64,000 nucleotides of DNA, taken from NCBI RefSeq assembly GCF_016107325.1, contig NZ_RCVT01000002.1:248001-312000 (forward strand). Direction: 5' to 3'. Shown here piece by piece: positions 1 to 8,902 of this stretch. The notes beneath the pieces are model-generated. The model saw nothing but the letters and a program-made list of their open reading frames with translations, was not told the DNA's origin and did no database searches. The translations under genes and the position numbers were made by a program. Source of the DNA: Sphingomonas sp. MA1305. GTDB taxonomy: Bacteria > Pseudomonadota > Alphaproteobacteria > Sphingomonadales > Sphingomonadaceae. Position 1 is the first letter of the stretch. Every line of letters begins with the position of its first letter.

Positions 1-211
1 TGCGCAGGCGGCGGCACACCTCCAGTCCGTCGAGGCGCGGCATGTTGATGTCGAGCACGACGAGATCGGGCGCGGGCACCGACGCCGCGGCGGCGAGCGC
101 CGCCTCGCCATCCGCCGCCTCGACCGTGTCGAGCCCCGCCTTGGCGAGCGCGAAGACCAGCAGGTGACGGATGTGCGGATCGTCATCGACGACCAGGATG
201 GTACGGGGCAT
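1..211 (-). CDS. Response regulator, receiver domain (cut by window edge)
   Basis: This is the N-terminal part of a two-component response regulator. The first 70 residues are visible, and the rest lies left of the window. The start MPRTILVVDDDPHIR has the acidic DDD pocket of a CheY-like receiver domain. VVLDINMPRLDG supplies the phospho-acceptor aspartate followed by the usual N-MP-DG sequence. The output domain and cognate kinase are not visible. The gene starts 32 bases after the stop of the DUF4173 gene on the same strand, so the two may be co-transcribed. The family call is secure, but what the regulator controls is unknown. Confidence 0.85.
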   Translation of the reverse strand, partial: MPRTILVVDDDPHIRHLLVFALAKAGLDTVEAADGEAALAAAASVPAPDLVVLDINMPRLDGLEVCRRLR

Positions 212-243
212 GGGACAGGGGATCATCCGAACGCTCCCTTCCG

Positions 244-1695
244 TCAATTGCCGCAATCGCGGCCGAGCGGCGCCGGCGGCGCATCGCGACCGATCGCGGC
301 GCGCGCGGCGGCGAGGCGGCGGGCGCCGCGCCAGGTCCAACGATGCCAGTCGGCCTGGCGGCAGGCCAGCGTCGCCACCGCCCGGTCGCGCAGGGCGATC
401 ACCTGCGGCCGCAGCCGCGGACCGGCGCGCCGTTCGAGGACAAGAAGTGGCGCCAATGCCGAGGGGCCGAGATCGTGGAGATAGGCGAGGTCGACCTGGT
501 CGGCGCGGGTGGCGTGGCGGACGGTCCAGCCGGCGGCGAGCTCGCCGTAGTCGACCAGGGTGGAGGCGGCGAGCACGAGCAGCGCGGCGAGCGCATTGGC
601 ATTGACCAGCCAGCCGAGCGAGCGTCGCGCCAGCCACTGCCAGGCGATCAGGCCGACGCCGCACGCGACCAGCGCCATCCACACCAAGGCGGCGAGGCGC
701 AGCGTGGTGAGCATATAGGCATCGACATAGTCGAGCAGGCGCAGGATGCTGGACGCGACGAGCAGCAGGGTCTGGGCGAGCCAGAGCAGCACCAGCCGCC
801 GGATCGCGGGGCTGGCCGCGGCGGCGCTGCCCGGCCGCAGCGCGCCGGTGACGAAGGCGGCGGCGAGCAGCGCGACGAGGATCAGCGTATAGGCGCCCTG
901 ATGCGCATAGCCGGCCAGGGTGACGCCGGCCGGCAGCGGCGCCCCGCTCCACAGGAACAGCAGGTCGAGCGCATTCTGGATCGCGAAGACCAGGTTGAAC
1001 ACCGCCAGCGAGACGGTGAGCGTGGCCAGCGGCAATGCCAGGTCCAGAGGGCGCGCGCGGCCGCTGCCGACCCAGCGCAGGCTGCGCGGGCGCAGCGTCG
1101 CCCAGGCGAGCGTCGCGATCGCGGCTAGCGTCACCGCATGGCCGACCAGCCGGTCGATCGCGGGCGGCTGGATCGCCTCCAGTGCGGCACCGATCAGCGG
1201 ATTGGCGAGCGCGAAGAGCAGCAGGAAGACGGCGCCGCCGGCCAGCGGCAGGACGATCAGCGACATCGGCAGCGGCGCGCGGCCGCTACGCCCCGCCTGC
1301 GCCCGCGCCGCATCGTGCAGCGGCGCCGGGACGGCGAAGACGAGCTGGCTGGCGAGCCGGGTCGCCCAGCGCGCGGCATCGTCGAAGCGATGACGCGGCA
1401 GCAGCGCCGCGCTGGCAAGCGCGATCCAGAACAGGCACCAGGCGATCGGCCCCGGTGCGTTGACCAGCACCAGCGCCATCGCGCCGGCGATCGCCAGCGC
1501 CATCAACGGCACGCCGCGTCGCAGCGCCGGGATGCAGGCGGCGGCGAGCAGGCACCAGGCGAGCGCGAAGCCGCCGAGCGTCGCGCCGAAGCCGCGATCG
1601 AAGAACACAAGGTCGAAGGCGAGCGCCAGCGCGCCGGCGGCGGCGATCTTGGCGAGGAAGGCGCCGCGCGCGGCGATGGGACGGGATTGGGGCAA
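244..1695 (-). CDS. DUF4173/DUF4153-type integral membrane protein
   Basis: A 483-residue, strongly hydrophobic protein with about ten predicted membrane helices. The central segment has the sequence style of DUF4173, including QNALDLLFLWSGAPLP followed by a YAHQGAY motif, and the C-terminal 90 residues are soluble. Function is unknown for the family. There is no ATG near the N-terminus. A TTG at 1695 is preceded by GGAG at 9-base spacing and is chosen here. A second TTG at 1713 is in frame but lacks a ribosome-binding site. The gene lies just upstream of the truncated response regulator and looks unrelated to the carbohydrate genes that follow. Confidence 0.6.
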   Translation of the reverse strand: MPQSRPIAARGAFLAKIAAAGALALAFDLVFFDRGFGATLGGFALAWCLLAAACIPALRRGVPLMALAIAGAMALVLVNAPGPIAWCLFWIALASAALLPRHRFDDAARWATRLASQLVFAVPAPLHDAARAQAGRSGRAPLPMSLIVLPLAGGAVFLLLFALANPLIGAALEAIQPPAIDRLVGHAVTLAAIATLAWATLRPRSLRWVGSGRARPLDLALPLATLTVSLAVFNLVFAIQNALDLLFLWSGAPLPAGVTLAGYAHQGAYTLILVALLAAAFVTGALRPGSAAAASPAIRRLVLLWLAQTLLLVASSILRLLDYVDAYMLTTLRLAALVWMALVACGVGLIAWQWLARRSLGWLVNANALAALLVLAASTLVDYGELAAGWTVRHATRADQVDLAYLHDLGPSALAPLLVLERRAGPRLRPQVIALRDRAVATLACRQADWHRWTWRGARRLAAARAAIGRDAPPAPLGRDCGN

Positions 1696-1916
1696 GGCAC
1701 GATGCTCCGTCAAAGAGGCGGGATCGTGCGGTGATGAAGGCGCGGCGTTCAGGGCGTGCCGGTGACGGCGTCACCGGTCGATGGGGATGATGTGCAGGAT
1801 CCGTGCAGGAGAGCGTACGGCCGGTTACATTGCACGCCCGCCGAGGGTGTCCTTCGCCACGCCTCCGCGCCTCCGCGCGAACCGATCTCCGCCCTCTTGG
1901 ACCAGCGGCAGGTACC

Positions 1917-3425
1917 TCAATCCCGCCCGGGCTGCACCCGCGTCATCGCCAGCGCGGCGAGCAGCAGCGCGCCGGCGGCGAAGACCAGGGTCCAGATCGG
2001 CGCGGTCGGGAAGAAGTGCTTGGTGATCGAGCCCATCACCGTCGCGACCAGCAATTGCGGCACGACGACGAAGACGTTGAACAGGCCCATGTAGATGCCG
2101 AGCTTGCGCTGCGGCAGGCTGGAGGCGAGGATCGCATAGGGCATGGCGAGGATCGACGCCCAGGCGATGCCGATGCCGATCTCGCTGGCCAGCAGCCATT
2201 TGGGGTCGGTCACCAGAAAGAAGCTGGCGAAGCCGGCGGCGCCGCACAGCAAGCCGACGATATGGGTGCGCGCCTGGCCGATCCGCCGCGACAGCAGCGG
2301 CAGCAGGGTCAGCGCGGCGACCGCGGCGATGCCGTTATAGGCGGCGAACAGCACGTCGACCCAATTGGCGCCTTCCTGATAGAGCGGGCTCGCCGCATCG
2401 GGCGCGCCGAAGAAGCGGCCGGCGACGATCGGCGTGGTGTTGATCCACATGATGAACAGCGCCGACCAGCTGAAGAACTGCGCCACCGCCAGCCGCTTCA
2501 TCAGCACCGGCATGCCGGCGAAATCGCCGACGATATGGCCGAGCAGGCCGGGGCTGCGCCCCGCCTTCGCGCGCGCCACCGCGATCATGCCGGCAAGGCC
2601 GTAGGCGACGAACAGGCCGCCGAGGACATAGACCTCCTTCTCGAGCCGCTGCGTCGCGACGATCGCGACGATCAGGACGCCGGCGGCGATCCAGCGCAGG
2701 CTGGCGAGCGGATTGCGCGCGGCGAGGATGCGGACGACATGATCCGCCTCGTCGGGATCGGCGGCGCCATGGAAGCGCGCCATCTCCTCGGGGGCATATT
2801 CGCGGGTGGTCAGCACCGTCCACAGCACCGCCAGGACCAGCGCCGCGCCGCCGAACCAGAAGGCGAAGCGCACCGTGTCGGGGATGCCGCCCGCCGCCGC
2901 CTGGTTGGAGACGCCGAGATGTTCGAGCAACCAGGGGAAGATCGAGCCGAACACCGCGCCCGCGCCGATGAAGGCGGTCTGCACCGCATAGCCGGCGGCG
3001 TGCTGATCGCGGTCGAGCATGTCGCCGACGAAGGCGCGGAACGGCTCCATCGAGATGTTGAGCGAGGCGTCGAGCACCCACAGCATCAGCGCCGCGACGA
3101 GCAGCGACGGGCTTTCCGGCATGACGAACAGCGCGAGGCCGGCGAGCAGCGCGCCGGCGAGGAAATAGGGCCGCCGCCGGCCGAGCCGGCCGAGCCAGGT
3201 CCGGTCGCTCAGATGGCCGATGATCGGCTGGACGAGCAGGCCGGTCAGCGGTGCGGCGATCCACAGCGCCGGCAGATCGTCGAGGCTGGTGCCGAGCGAC
3301 TGGAAGATGCGGCTCATGTTGGCGTTCTGCAGCGCGAACCCGATCTGGATGCCGAAGAAGCCGAACGAGATGTTGAACAGCCCCGCCCAGCTCTGGCGCG
3401 GGCGGCGGGCGAACGTATCGGTCAT
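1917..3425 (-). CDS. MFS disaccharide transporter, SLC45/GPH-like
   Basis: A 502-residue inner-membrane carrier with about twelve helices. The loop [15 protein letters not shown] after helix 2 is the RxGRRRP signature of the sucrose/maltose:proton symporter group (SLC45/GPH-like). The start at 3425 overlaps the halogenase 1 stop by four bases (ATGA), which implies translational coupling. The open frame extends upstream but has no fitting start there. In this alpha-glucan locus the likely cargo is maltose or other malto-oligosaccharides entering the cytoplasm. That cargo is inferred from neighbours, not from binding residues. Confidence 0.85.
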   Translation of the reverse strand: MTDTFARRPRQSWAGLFNISFGFFGIQIGFALQNANMSRIFQSLGTSLDDLPALWIAAPLTGLLVQPIIGHLSDRTWLGRLGRRRPYFLAGALLAGLALFVMPESPSLLVAALMLWVLDASLNISMEPFRAFVGDMLDRDQHAAGYAVQTAFIGAGAVFGSIFPWLLEHLGVSNQAAAGGIPDTVRFAFWFGGAALVLAVLWTVLTTREYAPEEMARFHGAADPDEADHVVRILAARNPLASLRWIAAGVLIVAIVATQRLEKEVYVLGGLFVAYGLAGMIAVARAKAGRSPGLLGHIVGDFAGMPVLMKRLAVAQFFSWSALFIMWINTTPIVAGRFFGAPDAASPLYQEGANWVDVLFAAYNGIAAVAALTLLPLLSRRIGQARTHIVGLLCGAAGFASFFLVTDPKWLLASEIGIGIAWASILAMPYAILASSLPQRKLGIYMGLFNVFVVVPQLLVATVMGSITKHFFPTAPIWTLVFAAGALLLAALAMTRVQPGRD

Positions 3426-4918
3426 GCAAGGTCCTTCAGCGCCGCCGCATGCGGCGGGAAATTGAGCAGGCAGCCGTCGAGCAGCGCGTCGATCGCGGCG
3501 AGGTCGGCGACCGGCGCCGCGGCGCGCAGGCGGCCGGCGGGCGGGAAGGTGCCATAGCCGGCGAACAGCACCTCCCACGACATCGGCGCATAATAGCCGG
3601 CGAGATCGCGGCTCTCGACCAGGGCGGCGACATCGCGACCGGTGAACCAGGCGGTCATGATCGCCTTGAGATCGTCGGACAATCGGTCATGCCCGGCATT
3701 GTCGCGCCAATAGGGCGTGTCGGTGCGGCGGTTGAGACGGTAATGCGCGACGATATAGTCGCGGATTCCCTCGTAGCGGCGGGCGATGCGCGCGTTGAAG
3801 CCGTCGCGATCGCGCGGCGAGCGGCCGCCCGCGTCATAGGCACGGATAAAGCCTTCCACCGTCGCCTGGACGAGGTGCAGCGCGGTCGCCTCGAGCGGCT
3901 CGATGAAGCCCTGCGCCAAGCCGATGGCGAGGCAATTGCCCGCCCAGCTGCGCTCGACGCGGCCGACCTTCATCGTCAGGTGGCGCGCCGGCGTCGGATC
4001 GTCGAGCCGGCCGAGGTGACGGCGCAACTCCATCTCCGCCGCGTCCGGCGACAGGTAGGAGGAGGCATAGACATAGCCGTTGCCGGTGCGCGCGGTCAGC
4101 GGGATCGCCCAGGCCCAGCCGGCCGACAGCGCGGTGGCGCTGGTATGGGCGTCGAGCGTTGCGCCGCGTGGGGTCGGCATGACCACGGCACGGTCGTTGA
4201 ACAGATTCTCGGCGAAGGGGCGGAAGGGCACGCCCAAGGCCTGCTGCAGCAACAGGCCGCGAAAGCCGCTGGCGTCGACGAACAGATCGGCGGCGAGCGG
4301 ATCTTGGTCGCGCAGGGTCAGGCTGGCGATGTCGCCCGTGTCGGCGACGACCACGGCTTCCACGTGCGCGCGGACATGGCGGACGCCACGGCGGATCGCC
4401 TCGGCGCGCAGCACCTCGCCGACCTTGTGCGCGTCGAAATGGTAGCCGTAGCCGACCGGGAACGGGAAGTTCGGCGGCGCGACGGGCGCGCGGCCCGCGG
4501 CGGCGAGGCGGCTGTTGAGGAAGAAGCGATCGGGATGCGCGGGCACGTCGGCACCGGTGCGGCGGGCGTGCGCGCTGGCGTGGAAGGCGGCCTGGGTGTG
4601 GAGGTCGACCGCGCCGGCGAAGGGATGGAAGTAGGCGCTGCCCGGCTCGCCCCAGCCGTGGAAGGCGATGCCGACCTTGTAGGTCGCATCCGCGGCCGGC
4701 ATCCAGTCGGCCTCTGCGATGCCGAGCCCGTCGAACAATGCCTTGAGTTGCGGGGTCGAGCCCTCGCCGACGCCGACGATGCCGACGTCGGGGGATTCGA
4801 CCAGGGTGATGGCGGCGTCGGGCCAGGCCTTGGCCATCAAGCACGCCGCCATCCAGCCGGCGGTGCCGCCGCCGACGATCGCGATGGTCGGCGCGGAGGT
4901 GGCGGCCGCGCCGGTCAC
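3422..4918 (-). CDS. Flavin-dependent 'tryptophan halogenase' family protein (halogenase 1)
   Basis: A 498-residue FAD-binding protein. It has the GGGTAGW dinucleotide-binding motif (about residues 16-22), a lysine in the YKVGIAF context (about K81, equivalent to the catalytic lysine of PrnA/RebH), the halogenase signature WAWAIP, and PLEAT at the position of the family's PLEST, with its conserved glutamate. Family members halogenate tryptophan, indoles or other aromatics using reduced FAD from a partner reductase. The start is GTG with GGGAGGG upstream. This is the most divergent of the four copies in the window, with Ala for Ser in PLEST and a different WxWxIP context. It sits between GH97 and the MFS transporter of the starch locus. 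The substrate is unknown. Confidence 0.85.
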   Translation of the reverse strand: MTGAAATSAPTIAIVGGGTAGWMAACLMAKAWPDAAITLVESPDVGIVGVGEGSTPQLKALFDGLGIAEADWMPAADATYKVGIAFHGWGEPGSAYFHPFAGAVDLHTQAAFHASAHARRTGADVPAHPDRFFLNSRLAAAGRAPVAPPNFPFPVGYGYHFDAHKVGEVLRAEAIRRGVRHVRAHVEAVVVADTGDIASLTLRDQDPLAADLFVDASGFRGLLLQQALGVPFRPFAENLFNDRAVVMPTPRGATLDAHTSATALSAGWAWAIPLTARTGNGYVYASSYLSPDAAEMELRRHLGRLDDPTPARHLTMKVGRVERSWAGNCLAIGLAQGFIEPLEATALHLVQATVEGFIRAYDAGGRSPRDRDGFNARIARRYEGIRDYIVAHYRLNRRTDTPYWRDNAGHDRLSDDLKAIMTAWFTGRDVAALVESRDLAGYYAPMSWEVLFAGYGTFPPAGRLRAAAPVADLAAIDALLDGCLLNFPPHAAALKDLA

Positions 4919-4932
4919 CCCTGCCCTCCCAG

Positions 4933-5026
4933 GTCATTCCCGCCCAGGCGAAAATCCAGAGAGGCTGCGGTTGCGCTTCCAGCCGTGACCGCCGCGCGTC
5001 TGGATCCCCGCCGGCGCGGGGACGAC
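4933..5026. repeat. REP/MITE-like element, family X
   Basis: A 94-bp element starts GTCATTCCCGCC and carries ATCCAGA near one end and GTCTGGAT near the other, so its ends are inverted. A relative with the same layout lies at 32482-32575. It is non-coding and sits between GH97 and halogenase 1, 25 bases before a second repeat family. Confidence 0.65.
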
Positions 5027-5050
5027 GGTGCCGGTAGGTCCCCTGCCTTC

Positions 5051-5145
5051 GTCACCCCGGACTCGTTAAGGGGTCCACCGTGTCGCAGACGCCACGCGCG
5101 TTGCGAGCGTGGCGGGGTGGATGCCGGAACGAGTCCGGCATGACG
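5051..5145. repeat. Double-hairpin repeat, family Y, copy 1
   Basis: A 95-bp element shares ends and core with 13482-13576 and 25545-25640. Its right end is a hairpin, ATGCCGGA-acgag-TCCGGCAT. The core contains CACCGTGTCGC followed by CACG. The left hairpin has decayed in this copy. It lies upstream of halogenase 1. Confidence 0.75.
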
Positions 5146-5213
5146 AAAGAATATGGGGCGGGCGAGCGCGATTCCCCGCCGCGCTCGAGGAAGAGGCACG
5201 GGATGCCTCCCGC

Positions 5214-7301
5214 TCACCTCTTCCCCTTGCCGGCCGCGACGAAGCGGATCGCCTGGCCGCCTCCGGGAGCGAGGGTGAGGGTCAGCGTGTCGCCCTTCTT
5301 CACCGGCCGCTTCTCGATGGCAATCGCGTGGCGCGCCTCGGTGCGATAGTCCGCGCCGTCGCCGTCGCGATAGATTTCTGCGGTGTAGCTCCTGCCGCCG
5401 TCGAGGAAGTCGAGCGGCACGGTCAGCGTCCGGCCGGCCTCGTTGGTGATGCTGCCGAGATACCAGTCGTTGCTTGCACTGTCCTTGCGCGCCACCGTGA
5501 CATAGTCGCCGACCTCGCCGTTCAGCACGCGCGTGTCCGACCAGTCGACCGGCACGTCGCGGATGAACTGGAAGGCGTTCATGTGCTGCGCGTAATTCTC
5601 CGGGGTGTCGGCCGCCATCTGCACCGGCGAATAGATGACGACGTAGAGCGCCAGCTGCTTGGCTTCGGTCGACATCAGCGTGCTGCCGCCCTGGCCGGTC
5701 AGGCTGAGCATGCCGGGGGTGAAGTCCATCGGCCCGCCGAGCCATTGCGTGAAGAACATATTGGCTTCGTGGTTGGGCGGGTTCTTGCCCGGCCAGGCGT
5801 TATATTCCATGCCGCGGCCGCCCTCGCGGCTCAGCCAATTGGGATAGGTGCGGCGCAGGCCGGTGTCCTTGACCGGCTCGTGGCTGTCGATGCCGACCTT
5901 GTACTTGGCGGCGGTCTGCACGACGCGCAGATAGTGGTTCACCATCCACTGGCCCTCGTGCCATTCGCGCTTCTTGGTGCCGTCCGCATCGACGCGCTCG
6001 ATCTGGCCGGCGTCGGTGACGTAGCCGGTCTTGACCACCGGGATGTCGTGGTCGCGCGCGAAGGCAAAGGCGCGATCGAGCTGCGCGTCATAATGGCTCA
6101 CCGAACCGCCGGTCTCGTTATGGCCGACCAGGTGGACGCCCTTCGCCTTTGCGTAGCGGGTCAGCTCCGCCGCGTCGAAATCCGGCGTCGGCGTGTCGAA
6201 CTGCATGTCGTTGCCGTTGCCCAGCCAATCGCCGTCCCAGCCGACGTTCCAGCCCTCGACCAGCACGCCAGGAATCCTGTTGGCGGCGGCGAAGTCGATG
6301 TACGTCTTGACGTTGGCGGTGGTCGCGCCGTGCTTGGGCCCGGTCGCCCAGGTCCAGTCGCCCTTGATCATCTTCCACCATACGCCGACGAACTTGGCCG
6401 GCTTGATCCAGCTGACGTCGCCCAATTTGTTGGGCTCGTTGAGGTTGAGTTCGATGTGGCTCATGTACAGGCCGGGCGCGTCGTCCGACAGGATCATCGT
6501 CCGCCATGGCGAGGCGAAGGGCGCGGTGCGCGTCACCTTGGGCGCGCCGGCGCCGGGGGTCAGCGAGGCCTTCAGCGTGTTGCCTTCCGACCGGGCGAGA
6601 TTCATCGCCGCATAGTCGACCAGTGCCGCCTCGTGCAGCGCGGCATGGGTGCCGTCGGCGAGCTTGACCGTCATCACCGTCTGCGCGGTGCCGACCGCAT
6701 CGAGCGGCGTCTTGTTGTAGAGATATTCCTCGCGGTTCCACTGGTACGCCGGCTTCCACCACGCCGTGCCACCCTGCGCGAAGGCGAATTCGGTCAGTTC
6801 GTCGGCGATGTTGGCGGTGTGCAGGTTGGGCTGGTCGGGGAAGCTGTAGCGGAAGCCGATGCCGTCATCGAACAGGCGGAAGACGACGTCCATTTCACGC
6901 TTGAGGCCGGTCTTCTCGCGGAAACGCAGCGTCAGCTCGTTGTGGCGGTCGCGGATCGTCTTCCACTCGCCATAGGGCTGGTTCCAGCTGCTGTCCGACG
7001 ACGCCTTGGACTGGCCGATCAGTTCGACGTTGCGCTCGATCTTCGGCGCGTCGGTGAACATGATGCCGAGCCGGCTGGGATTGAGGATCGGCTTGCCGTT
7101 ACGGGTCACGGCATAGGTCGGGCGCCCATCGTTGTCGAAGGCGATGGCCAGCGCGATGCGACCGTTCGGCGAAGTGGCGGTGGCGACCGGCTTCAGCTGG
7201 CCATTCGGATTCTGCGCAACGACGCTGGTATCGGTCTGGGCATGACCCGCCGTGGCGGCCAGTGCCAGCGCCATCGCGGCGCCGAGTGTCCAGGGGTTCA
7301 T
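5214..7301 (-). CDS. GH97 alpha-glucosidase (SusB-like), secreted
   Basis: A 695-residue protein with a Sec signal peptide (first 22 residues ending GHAQ). It has the three-part GH97 architecture: N-terminal beta-sandwich, a (beta/alpha)8 barrel with NVGWDGDW, GHNETGG and IDSHEPVK, and a C-terminal beta domain. The glutamates in HNETG, SHEPV and RGMEYNAW match the places where SusB-type inverting GH97 enzymes have their two calcium/water-activating bases and their acid, so alpha-glucosidase activity on malto-oligosaccharides is likely. The start overlaps the upstream GH13 gene by four bases. It is the third gene of an alpha-amylase / alpha-glucosidase / GH97 operon and is predicted to be periplasmic. 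Confidence 0.93.
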   Translation of the reverse strand: MNPWTLGAAMALALAATAGHAQTDTSVVAQNPNGQLKPVATATSPNGRIALAIAFDNDGRPTYAVTRNGKPILNPSRLGIMFTDAPKIERNVELIGQSKASSDSSWNQPYGEWKTIRDRHNELTLRFREKTGLKREMDVVFRLFDDGIGFRYSFPDQPNLHTANIADELTEFAFAQGGTAWWKPAYQWNREEYLYNKTPLDAVGTAQTVMTVKLADGTHAALHEAALVDYAAMNLARSEGNTLKASLTPGAGAPKVTRTAPFASPWRTMILSDDAPGLYMSHIELNLNEPNKLGDVSWIKPAKFVGVWWKMIKGDWTWATGPKHGATTANVKTYIDFAAANRIPGVLVEGWNVGWDGDWLGNGNDMQFDTPTPDFDAAELTRYAKAKGVHLVGHNETGGSVSHYDAQLDRAFAFARDHDIPVVKTGYVTDAGQIERVDADGTKKREWHEGQWMVNHYLRVVQTAAKYKVGIDSHEPVKDTGLRRTYPNWLSREGGRGMEYNAWPGKNPPNHEANMFFTQWLGGPMDFTPGMLSLTGQGGSTLMSTEAKQLALYVVIYSPVQMAADTPENYAQHMNAFQFIRDVPVDWSDTRVLNGEVGDYVTVARKDSASNDWYLGSITNEAGRTLTVPLDFLDGGRSYTAEIYRDGDGADYRTEARHAIAIEKRPVKKGDTLTLTLAPGGGQAIRFVAAGKGKR

Positions 7302-8902
7302 CGTGCCTCTCCAATGCTTTGCGCGATCAATGCGCCATATCCGTCGAAATGCCAGCCCTGTGTCGCGGACTCGCGCAGCGGGCGCCAGCGATCGGGGTCG
7401 GCCGGCGCCCAGCGCTGCGGTTCGGGCGACAGGTTGAAGACGCAGAGCAAGGTCTCGCCCTCGCCGCGCCGCTCCAGCACGAGCATCGCCTCGCCCGCCT
7501 CGACGACGCGAATGTCACCGGTGAGCAGCGCGGGATGCGCCTTGCGGAAGGCGAGCACGTCCCGCGTCCAGTGCAGCAGCGCATGCGGGTCGCGCTCCTG
7601 CCGGTCGACCGCGAGGCCGGCGTGATCCGAACCGATCGGCAGCCACGGCGTCGCGGTGGAAAAGCCGAGGCCGGGCGCATCGGCGGCCCAGGGCATCGGC
7701 GTGCGCGCGCCGTCGCGCGACAGGGTGCGCGGCCAGTTGGCGATCGCCTCCGGATCCTGCAGCTGCTCGAACGGCACGTCGACCTGGGTCAGGCCGAGCT
7801 CTTCGCCGTAATAGAGGAAGATGTTGCCGCGCAGCGAGGCGAGCAGCAGCATCTTCATGCGCGCGAAGGCATGCGCCTGCTCCGGCGCCGTCCAGCGCGA
7901 GATGGCGCGCGGCGCGTCGTGGTTCTCGAACGCCCAGCTCGGCCAGCCCTGGCCGTCGGCCTCCGGCCATTTCGCCACCGCCTCGGCGACGACCGTCGGG
8001 GTCAGCGCCTCGGCATAGAGGAAGTCGAAGCCATAGGCGCTGTTGAGCCGGCGTCCCTCCGCCGTGAACAGCTTCATCTCGCGATCGCTGTCGGCGCCGC
8101 CGACCTCGGCCACGGTGAAGCGCGCGTCATAGCTGTCGAACAGCGCCCGGATCCGTTCGAGAAAGCCGGGGATGGCGTCGTGGCTCTGGTTGTAGACGTG
8201 GAGCTGGAAGTCAAACGGACGGGTGCGGACCTTGCCGTCGTCGGGCGCCGGCGGATTGTCGCGCAGGTCAGGGTCGAACATCATGAAGTTGATCGCGTCG
8301 AGGCGGAAGCCGTCGACGCCGCGCTCCAGCCAGAAGCGCGCGATGTCCAGGAAGGCCTGCTGCACGTCCGGATGGTGGCCGTTGACCTGCGGCTGCTCCT
8401 TCAGGAAATTGTGCATGTAATATTGGCCGCGGCGCGCGTCCCAGGTCCAGGCCGGCCCGCCGAACACCGATTGCCAGTTGTTGGGCGGCGAGCCTTCCGG
8501 CTTGGCGTCGCGCCACACGTACCAGTCCGCCTTGGGATTGTCGCGGCTGGCGCGGCTTTCGGCGAACCAGGGATGCTGGTCGCTGGTGTGCGCCCAGACC
8601 TGATCGACGATCACCTTCAACCCCAGCGCATGCGCGCGGGCGACGAGCGCGTCGAAATCGGCGAGCGTGCCGAACACCGGATCGACGTCGCAATAATCGG
8701 ACACGTCATAGCCGAAATCGGCCATCGGCGAGCGGAAGAAAGGCGACAGCCAGACCGCCTCGACGCCCAGGCCGGCGACGTGATCAAGATGCGCGGTGAT
8801 GCCGGCGAGATCGCCGATGCCGTCGCCATTGGCATCGGCGAAGCTGCGCGGATAGATCTGGTAGATGGTCGCGCCGCGCCACCAGGGTCTGGTATCGGTC
8901 AT
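7298..8902 (-). CDS. GH13 alpha-glucosidase / oligo-1,6-glucosidase type
   Basis: A 534-residue GH13 enzyme without a signal peptide, so it is predicted cytoplasmic. The GH13 motifs are in order: YQIYPRSF, the GFRLDAIN nucleophile (about D202), TVAEVGG acid/base (about E266) and FENHD (about D329). The QPQVNG segment before the nucleophile region is typical of alpha-glucosidases acting on short maltodextrins or sucrose-like substrates. It overlaps both the amylase gene upstream and GH97 downstream by ATGA. The role fits cytoplasmic cleavage of maltose brought in by the MFS carrier encoded in the same locus. Confidence 0.93.
   Translation of the reverse strand: MTDTRPWWRGATIYQIYPRSFADANGDGIGDLAGITAHLDHVAGLGVEAVWLSPFFRSPMADFGYDVSDYCDVDPVFGTLADFDALVARAHALGLKVIVDQVWAHTSDQHPWFAESRASRDNPKADWYVWRDAKPEGSPPNNWQSVFGGPAWTWDARRGQYYMHNFLKEQPQVNGHHPDVQQAFLDIARFWLERGVDGFRLDAINFMMFDPDLRDNPPAPDDGKVRTRPFDFQLHVYNQSHDAIPGFLERIRALFDSYDARFTVAEVGGADSDREMKLFTAEGRRLNSAYGFDFLYAEALTPTVVAEAVAKWPEADGQGWPSWAFENHDAPRAISRWTAPEQAHAFARMKMLLLASLRGNIFLYYGEELGLTQVDVPFEQLQDPEAIANWPRTLSRDGARTPMPWAADAPGLGFSTATPWLPIGSDHAGLAVDRQERDPHALLHWTRDVLAFRKAHPALLTGDIRVVEAGEAMLVLERRGEGETLLCVFNLSPEPQRWAPADPDRWRPLRESATQGWHFDGYGALIAQSIGEAR

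Noticed and set aside
1815..1828. GTACGGCCGGTTAC as a LacI-2-type operator
   Set aside because: Only the right half matches GTAACCGGTTAC, and the neighbouring genes are not part of that locus.
5109..7625. Open frame of about 840 codons on the plus strand
   Set aside because: It is antisense to the clearly coding GH97 gene, with shadow-type composition and no recognisable motif.
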